A DNA stretch of 64,000 nucleotides from positions 1 to 64,000 of the forward strand of contig NZ_JALCZO010000005.1 of assembly GCF_023555495.1 (NCBI RefSeq), given 5' to 3'. The first letter of the stretch is position 1. Every line of letters starts with the position of its first letter. Origin of the DNA: Polaribacter sp. Z022. Lineage in GTDB: Bacteria > Bacteroidota > Bacteroidia > Flavobacteriales > Flavobacteriaceae. This document shows, piece by piece, positions 53,671 through 61,836 of the stretch. The position numbers and the translations under genes are program-made. The notes under the pieces were generated by a model that saw only the letters and a program-made list of their open reading frames with translations, searched no databases and was not told where the DNA came from.

Positions 53671-55677
53671 ATGAGAACAAATGCATTATTATTTTTTTTA
53701 TTAATTCATATTTCATTCTTTGCTCAAGACTATACTTTTGGTAAAGTATCAAAAGCTGAATTAGAAGAAAAATTTTACCCTCTAGACTCTACAGCAGATG
53801 CTGTATATTTATTTAAAAAAAAAGAAACTTTTGTAGAGTATACTTCTAGTGAAGGATGGTTGCTAGTTACATTAGTTCACAACCGAATAAAGTTTTATAA
53901 TAAAAAAGCAACAAGGTTTGGTAAAGAGGAAATTAAACTTTTTAAAAGAGGAGGTACAGATGAGTCTGTTACTGGTATTAAAGCTTATACCTATAATTTA
54001 GTTGGAAAGAAAATTGTTAAAGATAAATTGCAAAAAAAGCAAATATTTGAAAACGAGTTGACAAAAAATTGGTTTTCAAAAAGTTTTGCAATGCCAAATA
54101 TAAAAGAAGGAAGTGTTGTGGAATATAAGTATAGAAAAACTTCACCATATTTTCAATATATAGATGAAATTGAAATTCAACACGAAATCCCCGTAAAAAA
54201 AATTGATGTTATAATTAAAATTCCTGAGTATTTTGTGTATAAAACCCATAGTAAAGGATATTTACAAATGTTTTTTAATGAATCTTTTAAACATAAAAGA
54301 ATTAATTATAGTTATAGACAAGAAAATAGAGGTGTAGGTACAAACACTACTAAGTATGAGAAATCAATAGATTTACAATTTAAACACTATGAATTGTCTA
54401 AAGATAGTATACCTGCAATAGAAAGTAAAGAGCCTTTTGTATCTTCAATCAATCAATTTAAAAGTAGTATTAGTTTTGAGTTAAATTCGATAGAGATACC
54501 AAATGCTAGACCTCAATATTTTGCAAATACTTGGAAAGGAGTCTCAAAAAGAATTTATAGAACTGCCTCTTTTGGTGAAGAAATTCAAAAATCTAGTTAT
54601 TTTAAAAATGATTTAGAAAATATACTTAATCGTTTAAGTACTCCTTCAGACAAATTAATGGGAGTTTTTCAATTTGTAAAAAATAGAGTAAAATGGGATG
54701 GTCAATATGGTAAATATACTAAAAAAGGGGTAAGAAAGGCTTTTAAAGATAGAACAGGTAATGTTGCTGAAATAAATTTAATGTTAACCTCTATGCTACG
54801 TTTTGCAGGTTTAAACGCTAATCCAGTATTAGTTAGTACTAGAGCAAATGGAGTTTCTCTTTTTCCAACTATAGATGGTTTTAATTATATTATTTCTATG
54901 GTAGAATTTCCAGATGGATCTTATGTGTTATTAGATGCTACAGAACCTTATAGTTTACCAAATATTTTACCAGAAAGAGTTTTAAATTGGAATGGAAGAA
55001 AAGTTACAAAAGAAGGAATTTCAACTTGGGTTAAGCTAACTCCTACTAAACATTCTTTAATAGAAAATAATTTAATGATTAAAATTTCTGAAGATATAAA
55101 TATTGAAGGATTATTAAGAACTAAGTTTGATAATTTAGCTGCATTAAATTTTAGAAAAAAAAGAAATCATATTAAAGACGAAAGTTTAATAACTTTATTA
55201 GAAGAAAAATATAATTTTGAGATTAATTCTTATAAAGTTAATAATAAATTTAATTTAGGAAAACAGATAGTTAGAGATATTAAGTTTAAAAGTGAAGATG
55301 TAATTGAAGAGATTAATGAAAAATTATATATAATTCCATTATTTTTCTTATCAAATCAAACAAATCCATTTAAGTTAGAAGATAGAAAGTTTCCTGTAGA
55401 TTTTGCTACTCCATGGAAAGAAAAAAATATTTCTTCTTTTATAATTCCAGAAGGTTATGTAGTTGAGCAATTACCAAAACCATTAGCAATTGGTCTTCCA
55501 GAAGGTTTAGGTGTATTTAAATATCAAATAATTCAAAAAGGCAATAAAATAAGTGTTATATCATTATTGCAATTTAACAATGGTATAATTGCTCCACAAT
55601 ATTATTCAGCATTAAAAGATTTTTACAGTCAATTGGTAAAAAAGCAAACAGAAAAAATTGTTCTAATAAAAGAGTAA
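53671..55677 (+). CDS. DUF3857/degenerate transglutaminase protein, paralogue 2 of 3
   Basis: 668 residues. Signal peptide (MRTNALLFFLLIHISFFAQ), DUF3857 domain with MPNIKEGSVVEYKYR, transglutaminase-like domain with GNVAEINLML in place of the Cys motif, FNYIISMVEF in place of the His motif and LLDATEPYSLPN at the Asp. It has the same architecture as its two neighbours and is slightly longer because of an extra loop near residue 200-230. No catalytic role is expected. It follows paralogue 1 by 13 bases. Confidence 0.82.
   Translation: MRTNALLFFLLIHISFFAQDYTFGKVSKAELEEKFYPLDSTADAVYLFKKKETFVEYTSSEGWLLVTLVHNRIKFYNKKATRFGKEEIKLFKRGGTDESVTGIKAYTYNLVGKKIVKDKLQKKQIFENELTKNWFSKSFAMPNIKEGSVVEYKYRKTSPYFQYIDEIEIQHEIPVKKIDVIIKIPEYFVYKTHSKGYLQMFFNESFKHKRINYSYRQENRGVGTNTTKYEKSIDLQFKHYELSKDSIPAIESKEPFVSSINQFKSSISFELNSIEIPNARPQYFANTWKGVSKRIYRTASFGEEIQKSSYFKNDLENILNRLSTPSDKLMGVFQFVKNRVKWDGQYGKYTKKGVRKAFKDRTGNVAEINLMLTSMLRFAGLNANPVLVSTRANGVSLFPTIDGFNYIISMVEFPDGSYVLLDATEPYSLPNILPERVLNWNGRKVTKEGISTWVKLTPTKHSLIENNLMIKISEDINIEGLLRTKFDNLAALNFRKKRNHIKDESLITLLEEKYNFEINSYKVNNKFNLGKQIVRDIKFKSEDVIEEINEKLYIIPLFFLSNQTNPFKLEDRKFPVDFATPWKEKNISSFIIPEGYVVEQLPKPLAIGLPEGLGVFKYQIIQKGNKISVISLLQFNNGIIAPQYYSALKDFYSQLVKKQTEKIVLIKE
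55609..55677 (+). repeat. Homogenised 3' end, copy 2
   Basis: 67 of 69 bases match the ends of paralogues 1 and 3. The region just before it also matches paralogue 1 closely (AACAATGGTATAATTGCTCC in both) but not paralogue 3, a mosaic pattern. Confidence 0.75.
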
Positions 55678-55682
55678 AAAAA

Positions 55683-57641
55683 ATGAAAAAGTTAATTGTA
55701 TTATTAATTTTATTTAACCAGCTATATTTATTTGGTCAAGAAATTAAATTTGGAAAAGTATCAAAAGAAGAATTAGAAGAAAAATTTCATCCTATAGATT
55801 CTACAGCATCTGCAGCATATCTATATAAAAAAAGAAGAACGTTTTACCAGTATGATTTTAGCACAGGTTTTCAATTAGTGACTGAAATCCATGAAAGAAT
55901 AAAAATTTATAATAAACATGGTTTTGAATTTGCTAACAAATCAATAGCATATTTAACACCAGAAAGTGGAGATAGACAAAGTGTTAGCTCAATAAAAGGA
56001 ATAACTTTTTCTTTGGTAAATGGTAAAATTGAACAAGAAAAATTGTCAAAAAAAAGCATTTTTAAAGAAAAGAAAAACATTTATTATAGTTTTAAAAAAA
56101 TAGCAATGCCTAATGTTAAAATTGGTTCTGTTTTAGATATTAAATATAAAATTATTTCTCCTTACAGTAGCTCTATTAGTGTTTTAGATTTTCAAGAAGC
56201 TATACCAGTTAATAAATTAAATTACAAGATAGAAATACCAGAATTTTTTAAATTTAGTAAAACATCTAAAGGTTATTATTCTGTAAAAATGACAAAGGAA
56301 TCTAAGAGTGGTAAAATTAGTGGTTTAAATTATGTAGTTGATATTTTTTCATATCAAGCTAATCATATACCTGCTCTAAAAGATGATGAACCTTTTATTA
56401 ACAATATTGATAATTATAGAGGAGGAATTAAATTTGAATTGAAAGAAGTTAATACGCTTAGAATTGGAGGTTCTTATACTACTTTTTCTAATTCTTGGAA
56501 TAGTGTAAGTAAAAGAATTTATAAAGCCATTTCTTTTGGAGACGAACTTAGTAAAAAAAGTTATTTTAATAATGATTTACAAAATATTTTAGCTAATACA
56601 ACTTCAGAATTTGACAAAATTGCTGCAATTTTTTACCATGTAAAGTCTAAAGTAAAATGGAATGGTTTTTATAGTAAATATACTGAGAATGGTGTAAAAA
56701 AAGCATATAAAGAAGGGGTTGGAAATGTTGCAGATATTAATTTAATGCTAACTTCTATGTTGCGAGAAGCTGGCTTAGATGCAAACCCAGTTTTAGTAAG
56801 TTCTAGAGATAATGGAGTTCCTTTTTTTCCTACTTTAGATGGTTTTAATTACGTTATTTCAATGGTAGAGTTTACAGATGGATCTTATGTGTTATTAGAT
56901 GCTACAGAACCTTATAGCTTGCCAAATTTATTACCAGAAAGAGTATTAAATTGGAATGGAAGAAAGGTAACAAAAAACGGAAACTCATCTTGGGTTAAAT
57001 TAACTTCTTCAAAAAATGCTTTAGAAGATAATTTTCTGTCTATTAAGATAAATAATGATCAAATTGTTGAAGGGTATTTAAAATCAAAATTTTCTAACTT
57101 AAAAGCTTTAAATTATAGAAGTAACTATAATCATATAAAAGAAGAAGATTTAATTTCTAAATTAGAAGAACAATTTCAATTAGAAATAGATGATTTTAAA
57201 CTTTTAAATCAAACAGATATAGGAAAACCAATAGTTAGAAATATTAAATTTCAAAGTGAAGATTTACTAGAAGAAATAAATGGGAAAATATATATTGAAC
57301 CATTATTGTTTTTAACACAAAAAACCAATCCATTTAAATCAGAAGACAGAAAATTTCCTGTAGATTTTATAACTCCTTGGAAAATAAATCAAAGAGTATT
57401 TATTAAAATTCCTGAAGGTTATAAAGTAGAAACCTTACCAGAAAACATGGCAATTGGATTACCAGAAAATTTAGGAGTATTTAAATTTAAAGTTGTTTTG
57501 AATGGAGCTAAAATTCAAGCTATTTCTTCACTTTCAATTAACAGAAGTAAAGTTGGTCCAACTTACTATTCAGCATTAAAAGATTTTTACAGTCAATTGG
57601 TAAAAAAGCAAACTGAAAAAATTGTTTTAATAAAAGAGTAA
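55683..57641 (+). CDS. DUF3857/degenerate transglutaminase protein, paralogue 3 of 3
   Basis: 652 residues. Signal peptide to FGQ, DUF3857 domain (MPNVKIGSVLDIKYK), transglutaminase-like domain with GVGNVADINLML lacking the Cys, FNYVISMVEF lacking the His and LLDATEPYSLPN. It is closer to paralogue 1 in the N-terminal half (KEELEEKFHPIDSTA, IHERIKIYNK). It ends 3 bases before the convergent CPBP gene stop, with no terminator visible between them. Confidence 0.82.
   Translation: MKKLIVLLILFNQLYLFGQEIKFGKVSKEELEEKFHPIDSTASAAYLYKKRRTFYQYDFSTGFQLVTEIHERIKIYNKHGFEFANKSIAYLTPESGDRQSVSSIKGITFSLVNGKIEQEKLSKKSIFKEKKNIYYSFKKIAMPNVKIGSVLDIKYKIISPYSSSISVLDFQEAIPVNKLNYKIEIPEFFKFSKTSKGYYSVKMTKESKSGKISGLNYVVDIFSYQANHIPALKDDEPFINNIDNYRGGIKFELKEVNTLRIGGSYTTFSNSWNSVSKRIYKAISFGDELSKKSYFNNDLQNILANTTSEFDKIAAIFYHVKSKVKWNGFYSKYTENGVKKAYKEGVGNVADINLMLTSMLREAGLDANPVLVSSRDNGVPFFPTLDGFNYVISMVEFTDGSYVLLDATEPYSLPNLLPERVLNWNGRKVTKNGNSSWVKLTSSKNALEDNFLSIKINNDQIVEGYLKSKFSNLKALNYRSNYNHIKEEDLISKLEEQFQLEIDDFKLLNQTDIGKPIVRNIKFQSEDLLEEINGKIYIEPLLFLTQKTNPFKSEDRKFPVDFITPWKINQRVFIKIPEGYKVETLPENMAIGLPENLGVFKFKVVLNGAKIQAISSLSINRSKVGPTYYSALKDFYSQLVKKQTEKIVLIKE
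57573..57641 (+). repeat. Homogenised 3' end, copy 3
   Basis: Identical over 69 bases to 53589-53657, including third codon positions, although the coding sequence just upstream differs from copy 1. Confidence 0.75.
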
Positions 57642-57644
57642 TTT

Positions 57645-58271
57645 TTAAGAAGGGAAACCTAACATGTTTCCCATGCCTACTGTAAATAACCAAGAACCGT
57701 AAATTGCGTGTTCAATAGAAACTAGTAAAGTAGATTTTGTTTTATTGTAAGTAATTGCAAAAAAGAGTCCGCCTAAAAATGTAAGAAATATTACTAAAGT
57801 ATTTTTAAATAATAAATGTGCTAAAGAAAAAATTAGGGCATTTAATAGAATAAAAATATGCGCATTTTTAAACAAAGACTGATACCTTTTAAAGAAAAAT
57901 GTTCTATAGATAAGTTCTTGTGGATACACAGAAAATAGAGAGTAAAATATTAAAATTACAATCCATAAAATAGGTTTGTTTAAAACAACAGTAAATAGGT
58001 TAGTTTTATCTGTAAAGTAAACAAAAGTTGTAGTTGCAATTATTATAATAAGAAATTTAATTATTGTTGAAAGCCAAAAAAAATTCCAGTTAATATTTTT
58101 CTGAATTCTGAATTTAATTTTTTCAACTTTAATTAAAATATAGATTATATAGCTAAAACTAAAAAGACCTATTGTTAGTTTTATAATTGGAGAAAAACTA
58201 AAAACAAAACTCACAGGAATCATTAAAAAGATGATTATTAATTCTGTAAATTTTAAACGATTAGATTTCAT
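57645..58271 (-). CDS. CPBP-family intramembrane metalloprotease
   Basis: 208 residues with about six membrane helices. The CPBP/Abi motifs are present in modified form: PQELIYRTFFFKRYQ (EExxxR motif with Gln-Glu at the first position), ALIFSLAHLLF (FxxxH) and SIEHAIYGSWLF (HxxxN/G region). It may process membrane proteins or prenylated peptides; the substrate is unknown. It lies 2 bases after the Lrp gene, in the same unit. Confidence 0.85.
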   Translation of the reverse strand: MKSNRLKFTELIIIFLMIPVSFVFSFSPIIKLTIGLFSFSYIIYILIKVEKIKFRIQKNINWNFFWLSTIIKFLIIIIATTTFVYFTDKTNLFTVVLNKPILWIVILIFYSLFSVYPQELIYRTFFFKRYQSLFKNAHIFILLNALIFSLAHLLFKNTLVIFLTFLGGLFFAITYNKTKSTLLVSIEHAIYGSWLFTVGMGNMLGFPS

Positions 58272-58273
58272 TT

Positions 58274-58732
58274 TTAAATATTAATAGCAGTTGTGTTTTT
58301 TACTTCTTCTATTGTAAAAGTACTGTGAGTACTACCAATGTAAGAAATTGCAGTTAATTTTGTAACCATAAAATCTCTATATTCATCCATATCTTTTACA
58401 TAAATTTTTAAAATATAATCATACTCTCCACTTACGTGGAAACATTCAGAAACTTCTTCTAATTTTAAAACTTCACGTTCAAAAGTAGTAACATGTTTTT
58501 TAGAGTGTTGAATGAGTTTTATATGACAAAAAACTAAAAAAGATTTTTCAATTTTGTTTTTATTTATAATGGCAACGTACTTTTTAACTACATTTTCTTT
58601 TTCTAATTTTTTAATTCTTTCATAAACCGCTGTTACAGAAAGATTCAATTGTAAAGACAATTGTTTGGTAGTTTGTTTACTATCATTTTGTAGTAAATTA
58701 ATGAGTTTTCTATCAACAGAATCTAAAGTCAT
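58274..58732 (-). CDS. Lrp/AsnC-family transcriptional regulator
   Basis: 152 residues. N-terminal winged HTH (LQNDSKQTTKQLSLQLNLS, TAVYERIKKLEKENVV) and a C-terminal RAM/ACT-like domain (CFHVSGEYDYILKIYVKDM) that binds amino acids. It is divergent from the methionine/cysteine-metabolism enzyme at 58889, which is probably its target; an imperfect inverted repeat lies between them. It is co-transcribed with the CPBP gene. Confidence 0.92.
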   Translation of the reverse strand: MTLDSVDRKLINLLQNDSKQTTKQLSLQLNLSVTAVYERIKKLEKENVVKKYVAIINKNKIEKSFLVFCHIKLIQHSKKHVTTFEREVLKLEEVSECFHVSGEYDYILKIYVKDMDEYRDFMVTKLTAISYIGSTHSTFTIEEVKNTTAINI

Positions 58733-58769
58733 AATTTAAAATTTTCTATAAAGCTACACTTTAAAAAGT

Positions 58770-58797
58770 AATATTAGTTTTTAAAACTATAATATTG
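58770..58797. promoter_or_regulatory. Candidate Lrp operator in the divergent region
   Basis: AATATTAGTTTTT and AAAACTATAATATT form an imperfect inverted repeat 38 bases from the regulator start, in a very AT-rich divergent region. The assignment is inferred from position. Confidence 0.35.
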
Positions 58798-58888
58798 ATT
58801 AAAAATAGAAAAATAATCTGTAATAAATGTAAAGTATTGATATATTTTCTTTTAAGTCGTTTTTTTGTTATTAATAAAACTATCAATT

Positions 58889-60088
58889 ATGAAATTTAAA
58901 CCAGCAGATAATATTCAAGATTTACAATACTTTGGCGAATTTGGAGGCGTAAATCCATCAATATCAGATTCATCTACATATACTTTTTTATCAGCAAAAA
59001 CAATGTTAGATACTTTTGAAGGAAATTCTGATGGTTGTTATTTGTATTCACGTCATACTTCACCAAGTAATTTATATTTAGGAGAAGCTTTGGCAGCAAT
59101 GGAAGGAACAGAAAGCGCAAATGTAGCAGGATCTGGAATGGGGGCAATTACACCAACTATATTACAGATTTGTGGTAATGGAGATCATGTAGTTTCTAGT
59201 AGAACTATTTATGGAGGTACGTATGCTTTTTTAAAGAATTTTACTCCAAGAATGGGAATTAAAACGTCTTTTGTTGATATTACAAAATTAGATGTTGTAG
59301 AAGCAGCAATCACAAAAAACACTAAAATGATTTATTGTGAGTCTGTTAGTAATCCTTTATTAGAAGTTGCAGATATAAAAGCGCTATCAGCTTTAGCAAA
59401 AAAATACAATTTAAAATTAGTAGTAGATAATACATTTTCGCCACTTTCAATTTCTCCAGCACAATTTGGAGCAGATGTTGTAATACATAGTTTAACCAAA
59501 TTTATAAACGGTTCTTCAGATACAATGGGAGGTGTTGTTTGTGCAAGCACCGATTTTATAAATTCTCAAAAAAGTGTAATTGATGGAGCAAGTATGTTGT
59601 TAGGTTCTTCTATGGATTCTTTACGTTCATCATCAATTTTAAAAAATATGAGAACCTTGCATATTAGAGTGAAACAACATAGTGATAATGCAAGTTATTT
59701 AGCTTCAAAATTTGAAAAGGACGGTTTAAAAACGGTGTATCCTGGGTTAGAATCTCATCCTTCTCATAACTTGTTTAAATCTATGATGAATGCAGAATAT
59801 GGATTTGGTGGAATGTTAACTATAGAAACAGGTTCTTTAGAAAAAGCAAACGCTTTAATGGAATTAATGCAAGAGAAAAATTTAGGATATTTAGCAGTAA
59901 GTTTAGGATTTTACAAGACATTATTTTCTGCACCAGGGACTTCTACTTCATCAGAAATACCAGAAGAAGAACAGGTAGAAATGGGACTTTCAAATGGCTT
60001 AATTCGTTTTTCAATTGGCTTAGATAATGATATTGAAAGAACTTATAAAATGATGAAAGATTGTATGAAGCAAGTTGGTGTTCTTTAA
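58889..60088 (+). CDS. Cys/Met-metabolism PLP enzyme (methionine gamma-lyase-like)
   Basis: 399 residues from the ATG at 58889, which opens the conserved MKFKPADNIQDL; an upstream in-frame codon at 58865 is less likely. It is a cystathionine-gamma-synthase-family protein: YSRHTSPSN, GSGMGAITPTIL, KMIYCESVSNP, VVDNTFSP and the PLP-lysine motif HSLTKFINGSSD with K204, then GAPGTSTSSEIP-like and IRFSIGLDN near the end. Family members include methionine gamma-lyase and O-acetylhomoserine lyases. The divergent Lrp-type gene supports amino-acid-responsive control. Confidence 0.88.
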   Translation: MKFKPADNIQDLQYFGEFGGVNPSISDSSTYTFLSAKTMLDTFEGNSDGCYLYSRHTSPSNLYLGEALAAMEGTESANVAGSGMGAITPTILQICGNGDHVVSSRTIYGGTYAFLKNFTPRMGIKTSFVDITKLDVVEAAITKNTKMIYCESVSNPLLEVADIKALSALAKKYNLKLVVDNTFSPLSISPAQFGADVVIHSLTKFINGSSDTMGGVVCASTDFINSQKSVIDGASMLLGSSMDSLRSSSILKNMRTLHIRVKQHSDNASYLASKFEKDGLKTVYPGLESHPSHNLFKSMMNAEYGFGGMLTIETGSLEKANALMELMQEKNLGYLAVSLGFYKTLFSAPGTSTSSEIPEEEQVEMGLSNGLIRFSIGLDNDIERTYKMMKDCMKQVGVL

Positions 60089-60101
60089 GATTTTTTAGAG
60101 G

Positions 60102-60740
60102 ATGAATGAAGTAATTACTTTCGGGATTTTATCTTTTACGTCTTTTTTTACGTTGATAAACCCTTTTGGAACAATGCCTATTTTTATGACAATGACTGCA
60201 GATTTAGATCAGAGTCATAGAACAAAAACAGCTCAAAAAGCTTCTATAGTAAGTTTTATAACAATTATCATTTTTGCTTTTTCAGGGCAACTACTTTTTA
60301 ATTTTTTTGGTATATCAGTAAATAGTTTTAGAGTTGTAGGTGGTGTTATTTTCTTTTTAATGGGAATGGATATGCTACAAGCTAGACTTGGAAAAGTAAA
60401 ATTAAAAGATTCTGAAATAAAAACTTATGTAAATGATATTTCTGTAACTCCCTTAGCTATACCAATGATTTGTGGTCCAGGAGCATTAACAAATGCAATT
60501 GTTATGATGGAAGATGCAGATTCTTTAGAAAAAAAAGGGGTTTTAATTATTGCTGCTTTTGTAGTAATTCTTTTAACATACCTTATTTTATATAGTTCGT
60601 CTAAGATTATAAAAATTTTAGGGCAAACAGGTATAAATGTAATGATGAGGTTAATGGGGTTAATAGTTATGGTAATAGCTGTAGAGTTTTTCTTTAGCGG
60701 ATTAAAACCAATATTATTAGATATTTTAAATAGCAATTAA
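60102..60740 (+). CDS. MarC-family integral membrane protein
   Basis: 212 residues, about six membrane helices, full family length. Signatures are TLINPFGTMPIFMTMT near residue 17 and ISVTPLAIPMICGPGALTNAIVMM near 107. The function of MarC proteins is unsettled; they were once linked to antibiotic resistance and this is not well supported. It is convergent with the split YdjM-type gene, overlapping its end by four bases. Confidence 0.9.
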   Translation: MNEVITFGILSFTSFFTLINPFGTMPIFMTMTADLDQSHRTKTAQKASIVSFITIIIFAFSGQLLFNFFGISVNSFRVVGGVIFFLMGMDMLQARLGKVKLKDSEIKTYVNDISVTPLAIPMICGPGALTNAIVMMEDADSLEKKGVLIIAAFVVILLTYLILYSSSKIIKILGQTGINVMMRLMGLIVMVIAVEFFFSGLKPILLDILNSN

Positions 60741-60991
60741 ATTCCCTCAATTCTATTTTTAAATTCTTGGAAATCTTCCTTTTTTGGAAGGTTTCCATTA
60801 AAAGGTAAAATATCCCATTCATTATTTTTCATGTAAATGGTGAAGTTAAAAACGGAAGTATTTGCATCATCAGGATTTAAGATAGGATAACGTAAATCTG
60901 TATACTTATAAGTGCCTATTTTTTCTGATTTAGAAATGTTAAAATAATTATTACTAAACCAAATTAATGTCTGTAAATTTTTATCAGCCAT
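60737..60991 (-). pseudogene. C-terminal piece of the frameshifted YdjM-type protein
   Basis: 84 codons from an ATG at 60991. It continues the neighbouring upstream gene: one extra A in the A7 run at 61007-61013 makes a continuous reading ITVEKKHNLLDMADKNLQ. LQTLIWFSNNYFNIS and the following segment match the C-terminal soluble domain expected in this family. It could be translated as a separate polypeptide, but it looks like a fragment. The end overlaps the marC gene by 4 bases. Confidence 0.75.
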
Positions 60992-60993
60992 AT

Positions 60994-61758
60994 CTAATAA
61001 ATTGTGTTTTTTTCAACTGTAATAATCTTATCAGCTGTATCGCTTTTATCAAATAAAGAATAAAAAGTTAAATGATATTGAGTATCAGTTTCAGCAACAG
61101 AATACCAAAGTATATTATTAAAAATTGTTGGTTGAGCTGAAAAACGATTGATATTAATATTTGCTTTTTCGAAGGATTTTTTAAAGACAGAATCCATGTA
61201 AATTTTATTAAATATTGTAAAAATCATATAAGCAGAACTTAAATAAATTCCTGTTTTTAGCCACCAAGTTCTTCTTGTTCTGTTTCTGTTAAAAAACATC
61301 ATAATTATTAAGCTCAATAAAAACGGAATAGTATATAAAGGATCTACAACAGAAATAGTATTAAATGCAACCCTGTAATTAGAAAAAGGTGTAAAAAGTT
61401 GCGTTCCATAAGGAGTAAAACAATCTAACAAAGGATGTGTAAATATTGATAAAAAGAAAAGCCAAATCCAATTATGCAAAGAAGTTGTTTCTTTTCTTAT
61501 TCCAGAATTATAAAGTTTGTATGTTATCAACCCAAATAAAAATGAACCCAAAACTGCAAAAAGAATAGAATGCATAAAACCTCTATGAAAAGCCATGGCT
61601 TGTATTTCGTTTCCGTATAAAAAACGACCAATAAAAACGTCTAAATCTGGAATTGTACCTCCAATAGCACCAAATAAAAGTGCTTTATTTCCAATTTTTT
61701 TACCAAGTGCAATTTCTCCACAAGCAGCACCAAGAACAATTTGAGTTAAAGAATCCAT
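60994..61758 (-). CDS. YdjM-family (DUF457) inner-membrane metal-dependent hydrolase, truncated by frameshift
   Basis: 255 residues from the ATG at 61758, which opens MDSLTQIVLGAACGEI; an upstream codon at 61776 is less likely. N-terminal DUF457 motifs are GAIGGTIPDLDVFIG and FHRGFMHSIL, with FTHPLLDCFTPYGTQL later; several membrane helices follow. The protein stops in VEKNTIY where homologues continue for about 80 residues. A one-base loss in the A7 run at 61007-61013 (minus strand) explains this, and the missing part is encoded at 60737-60991. It may be a real inactivation, a slippage site or a sequencing error. Confidence 0.85.
   Translation of the reverse strand: MDSLTQIVLGAACGEIALGKKIGNKALLFGAIGGTIPDLDVFIGRFLYGNEIQAMAFHRGFMHSILFAVLGSFLFGLITYKLYNSGIRKETTSLHNWIWLFFLSIFTHPLLDCFTPYGTQLFTPFSNYRVAFNTISVVDPLYTIPFLLSLIIMMFFNRNRTRRTWWLKTGIYLSSAYMIFTIFNKIYMDSVFKKSFEKANININRFSAQPTIFNNILWYSVAETDTQYHLTFYSLFDKSDTADKIITVEKNTIY
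61007..61013 (-). other. A7 homopolymer at the frameshift point
   Basis: Seven T on the plus strand (A7 in the mRNA) interrupt the YdjM-type reading frame. Adding one base restores a single frame of about 340 codons, the usual family length. Confidence 0.75.
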
Positions 61759-61836
61759 AATAGCAAATGTAAGCAACCATTTTCATTTGCATAACATTTT
61801 GTAAAATCGTAACATTACAGAACTAAAATTTTTAGA

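Noticed and set aside
60737..60991. Independent small protein gene next to marC
   Set aside because: It joins the preceding gene by a single-base correction and carries the expected C-terminal sequence, so a fragment is more likely.
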